NCBI GenBank assembly: GCA_015484715.1 | Contig: WFUY01000132.1 | Span: forward strand, 1 to 7,230 | DNA: 7,230 bases | DNA from: Thermoflexales bacterium | GTDB taxonomy: Bacteria > Chloroflexota > Anaerolineae > S140-20 | Reading direction: 5' to 3' | In this document: positions 6,476 through 7,230 of the stretch, one piece after another | How the letters are laid out: every line of letters begins with the position of its first letter | Numbering within the stretch: the first letter of the stretch is position 1 | Notes under the pieces: generated by a model | Database searches by the model: none | Told to the model about the DNA's origin: nothing | The model's input: only the letters and a program-made list of their open reading frames with translations | Translations under genes and position numbers: made by a program

Positions 6476-6796
6476 CTACCCGAGGATATTCTGGAGCTTC
6501 ATCGCCAGCCCCATATCGCCGGTGACCTTGAGCTTGCCCTGCATAAAGGCACCGACCGGGTTCAGCTCCCCTCGGGACAAGGCAAGGAAGTCCTGGGCAC
6601 TCATTGAGAGGGTCACGGTGGGCGAGGAAGGGCTGCCGGGCTCCAGCGTCGCCTTCCCCTCGGCCAGCGTCAACGTCCACTGGCCGCCGCCCTCCCCGGT
6701 CAGGTCGAAGAGGATGACGCCGTTGATCTCCTTGATCTTCGCCGGGTCCAGTTCGGTGAGGCGGTTCAATGCTTCCTGGACGGTTGTGGGAGCCAT
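6476..6796 (-). CDS. SCP2 (sterol carrier protein 2)-like lipid-binding domain protein, 106 aa
   Basis: A single-domain SCP2-like protein; the family binds lipids or hydrophobic ligands in a small alpha/beta fold. Motifs in order: VQEALNRLTELDPAKIKEI, then VILFDLTGEGGGQWTLTLAEG, then PTVTLSMSAQDFLALSRGEL, and C-terminal NPVGAFMQGKLKVTGDMGLA followed by MKLQNILG. The GxLKxxGDxxxAxKL ending is the SCP2 hallmark, and about 100 residues is the usual size of a stand-alone domain. The ATG at 6796 was chosen for its strong ribosome site, AAAAGGAGGAAACG; the open frame further upstream (to 6898) overlaps the promoter-proximal leader and looks non-coding. A clear promoter precedes it. There is no signal peptide. 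The ligand is unknown, and I see no direct link to formate metabolism. Confidence 0.9.
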   Translation of the reverse strand: MAPTTVQEALNRLTELDPAKIKEINGVILFDLTGEGGGQWTLTLAEGKATLEPGSPSSPTVTLSMSAQDFLALSRGELNPVGAFMQGKLKVTGDMGLAMKLQNILG

Positions 6797-6865
6797 CGTT
6801 TCCTCCTTTTGCTTGTGCCTGTGGACGGGAACGGGTGATCGCGAGGCGGGGAGCAGAAATGCAGA

Positions 6866-6891
6866 CCTCGTCGCCTTGGCCCCTCGTCGCC
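6866..6891 (-). repeat. Two direct copies of GGCGACGAGG in the SCP2-like gene leader
   Basis: GGCGACGAGG occurs at 6891-6882 and again at 6875-6866 on the minus strand, a period of 16 bp. The copies lie just downstream of the predicted transcription start (near 6896), where a repressor or an RNA-level regulator could act. They may equally be a chance GC-rich duplication. Confidence 0.35.
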
Positions 6892-6902
6892 TCGCCACAG
6901 AT

Positions 6903-6930
6903 AGTTTAGCGGTTTTGCCGCCCGTGTCAA
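6903..6930 (-). promoter_or_regulatory. Sigma70-type promoter for the SCP2-like gene
   Basis: The -35 box is a perfect TTGACA (6930-6925). After a 16-bp spacer comes the -10 box TAAACT (6908-6903), which matches four of six consensus positions. The spacer holds the short inverted repeat GCGG-CAAAA-CCGC. The predicted start is near 6896, giving a leader of about 100 nt before the ATG at 6796. Confidence 0.65.
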
Positions 6931-6946
6931 CTCCTCCTAACGCCCA

Positions 6947-7225
6947 TCACACCCGTCGGCCACCCTTGAGTTCTCCTTGCAGGGCTTCTAGCTCATCCCA
7001 CCTGCCCTCGGCCGCCAGACGTGCTTGCTCCGGCCAGGTTCCTGGGTCCGCCAGAGCGGTGAGGCCGGCCTCGGCGAGGATCTCCCGCAGCCGCTCGACA
7101 TCGGTCTCGGCCAACTGGGCAAAAGCCATAATGCCGGCCTCCCGGAGCAGACGGCTGATCTTGGGTCCAATCACCTCGATGCGCGTCAGATCGTCGGGGG
7201 GCTGTGGTGCCGCCTCCACAGCCAT
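6947..7225 (-). CDS. Helix-hairpin-helix domain protein (DUF4332-like), possibly the C-terminal part of a longer gene
   Basis: The reading gives 92 residues. An acidic start is followed by DDLTRIEVIGPKISRLLREA, then GIMAFAQLAETDVERLREIL, AEAGLTALADPGTWPEQARL and AAEGRWDELEALQGELKGGR. This is the helix-hairpin-helix module with an IG-x-KI-x-x-LL core and the ADPGTWPEQA...GRWDEL tail. The module often sits at the C-terminus of longer bacterial proteins; its function there is not established. The ATG at 7225 is only five bases from the window edge, no in-frame stop precedes it, and its ribosome site is not visible. The true start may therefore lie outside, with 7225 as an internal Met. No terminator is visible between its stop and the SCP2-like promoter. 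Confidence 0.75.
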   Translation of the reverse strand: MAVEAAPQPPDDLTRIEVIGPKISRLLREAGIMAFAQLAETDVERLREILAEAGLTALADPGTWPEQARLAAEGRWDELEALQGELKGGRRV

Positions 7226-7230
7226 GGCCT

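Noticed and set aside
6797..6898. N-terminal extension of the SCP2-like protein
   Set aside because: The extra residues are Arg/Pro-rich and unlike SCP2. The ATG at 6796 has a near-perfect ribosome site, and the region is explained as leader.

Overview
GC-rich bacterial DNA in which every gene I can support lies on the minus strand, so the window reads right to left. No gene here fixes the taxonomy. The small helix-hairpin-helix (DUF4332-like) proteins, the GC-rich coding style and the gene mix would suit a Chloroflexota-like or other deep-branching bacterium, but this is a weak inference. Translation of the central gene implies that the organism makes selenocysteine.

Layout, in transcription order: (1) 7225-6947, a helix-hairpin-helix protein, possibly the C-terminal part of a longer gene that leaves the window. 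(2) A good sigma70-type promoter (6930-6903) and a small SCP2-like lipid-binding protein (6796-6476). (3) A spacer holding a perfect 9-bp palindrome (6436-6456). (4) A three-gene formate dehydrogenase cluster: NuoE-like [2Fe-2S] subunit (6273-5791), NuoF-like flavin/NADH subunit with an added ferredoxin domain (5666-3762), and a NuoG/formate dehydrogenase catalytic subunit (3742-899). (5) A second helix-hairpin-helix protein (870-466), 28 bp behind the catalytic subunit. (6) A strong promoter (459-432), a structured leader of about 240 nt ending in a terminator-like hairpin, and the first 62 codons of aspS (187 to the left edge).

The main point is that the catalytic subunit looks like two genes (3742-2579 and 2530-899) but is one selenoprotein gene of 948 codons. 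A single in-frame TGA at 2581-2579 falls exactly at the selenocysteine position of formate dehydrogenases (context [14 protein letters not shown]). It is followed by a perfect 6-bp hairpin with loop GGUCU, inside a 7-bp outer stem. This is the architecture of a bacterial SECIS, with the loop starting 18 nt after the TGA.

Working together, the three subunits would pass electrons between formate/CO2 at a molybdenum or tungsten bis-pterin site with selenocysteine, a chain of iron-sulfur clusters, and FMN/NAD(H). The NuoF-like subunit also has a His-Cys-Cys linker and two C-terminal [4Fe-4S] motifs, as in HydB/HndC-type electron-bifurcating enzymes. A second partner such as ferredoxin is therefore possible, but unproven.

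The aspS leader is a candidate T-box or similar attenuator. There are no tRNA or rRNA genes, CRISPR arrays or insertion sequences that I can see, and no gene-free stretch exceeds 300 bases.
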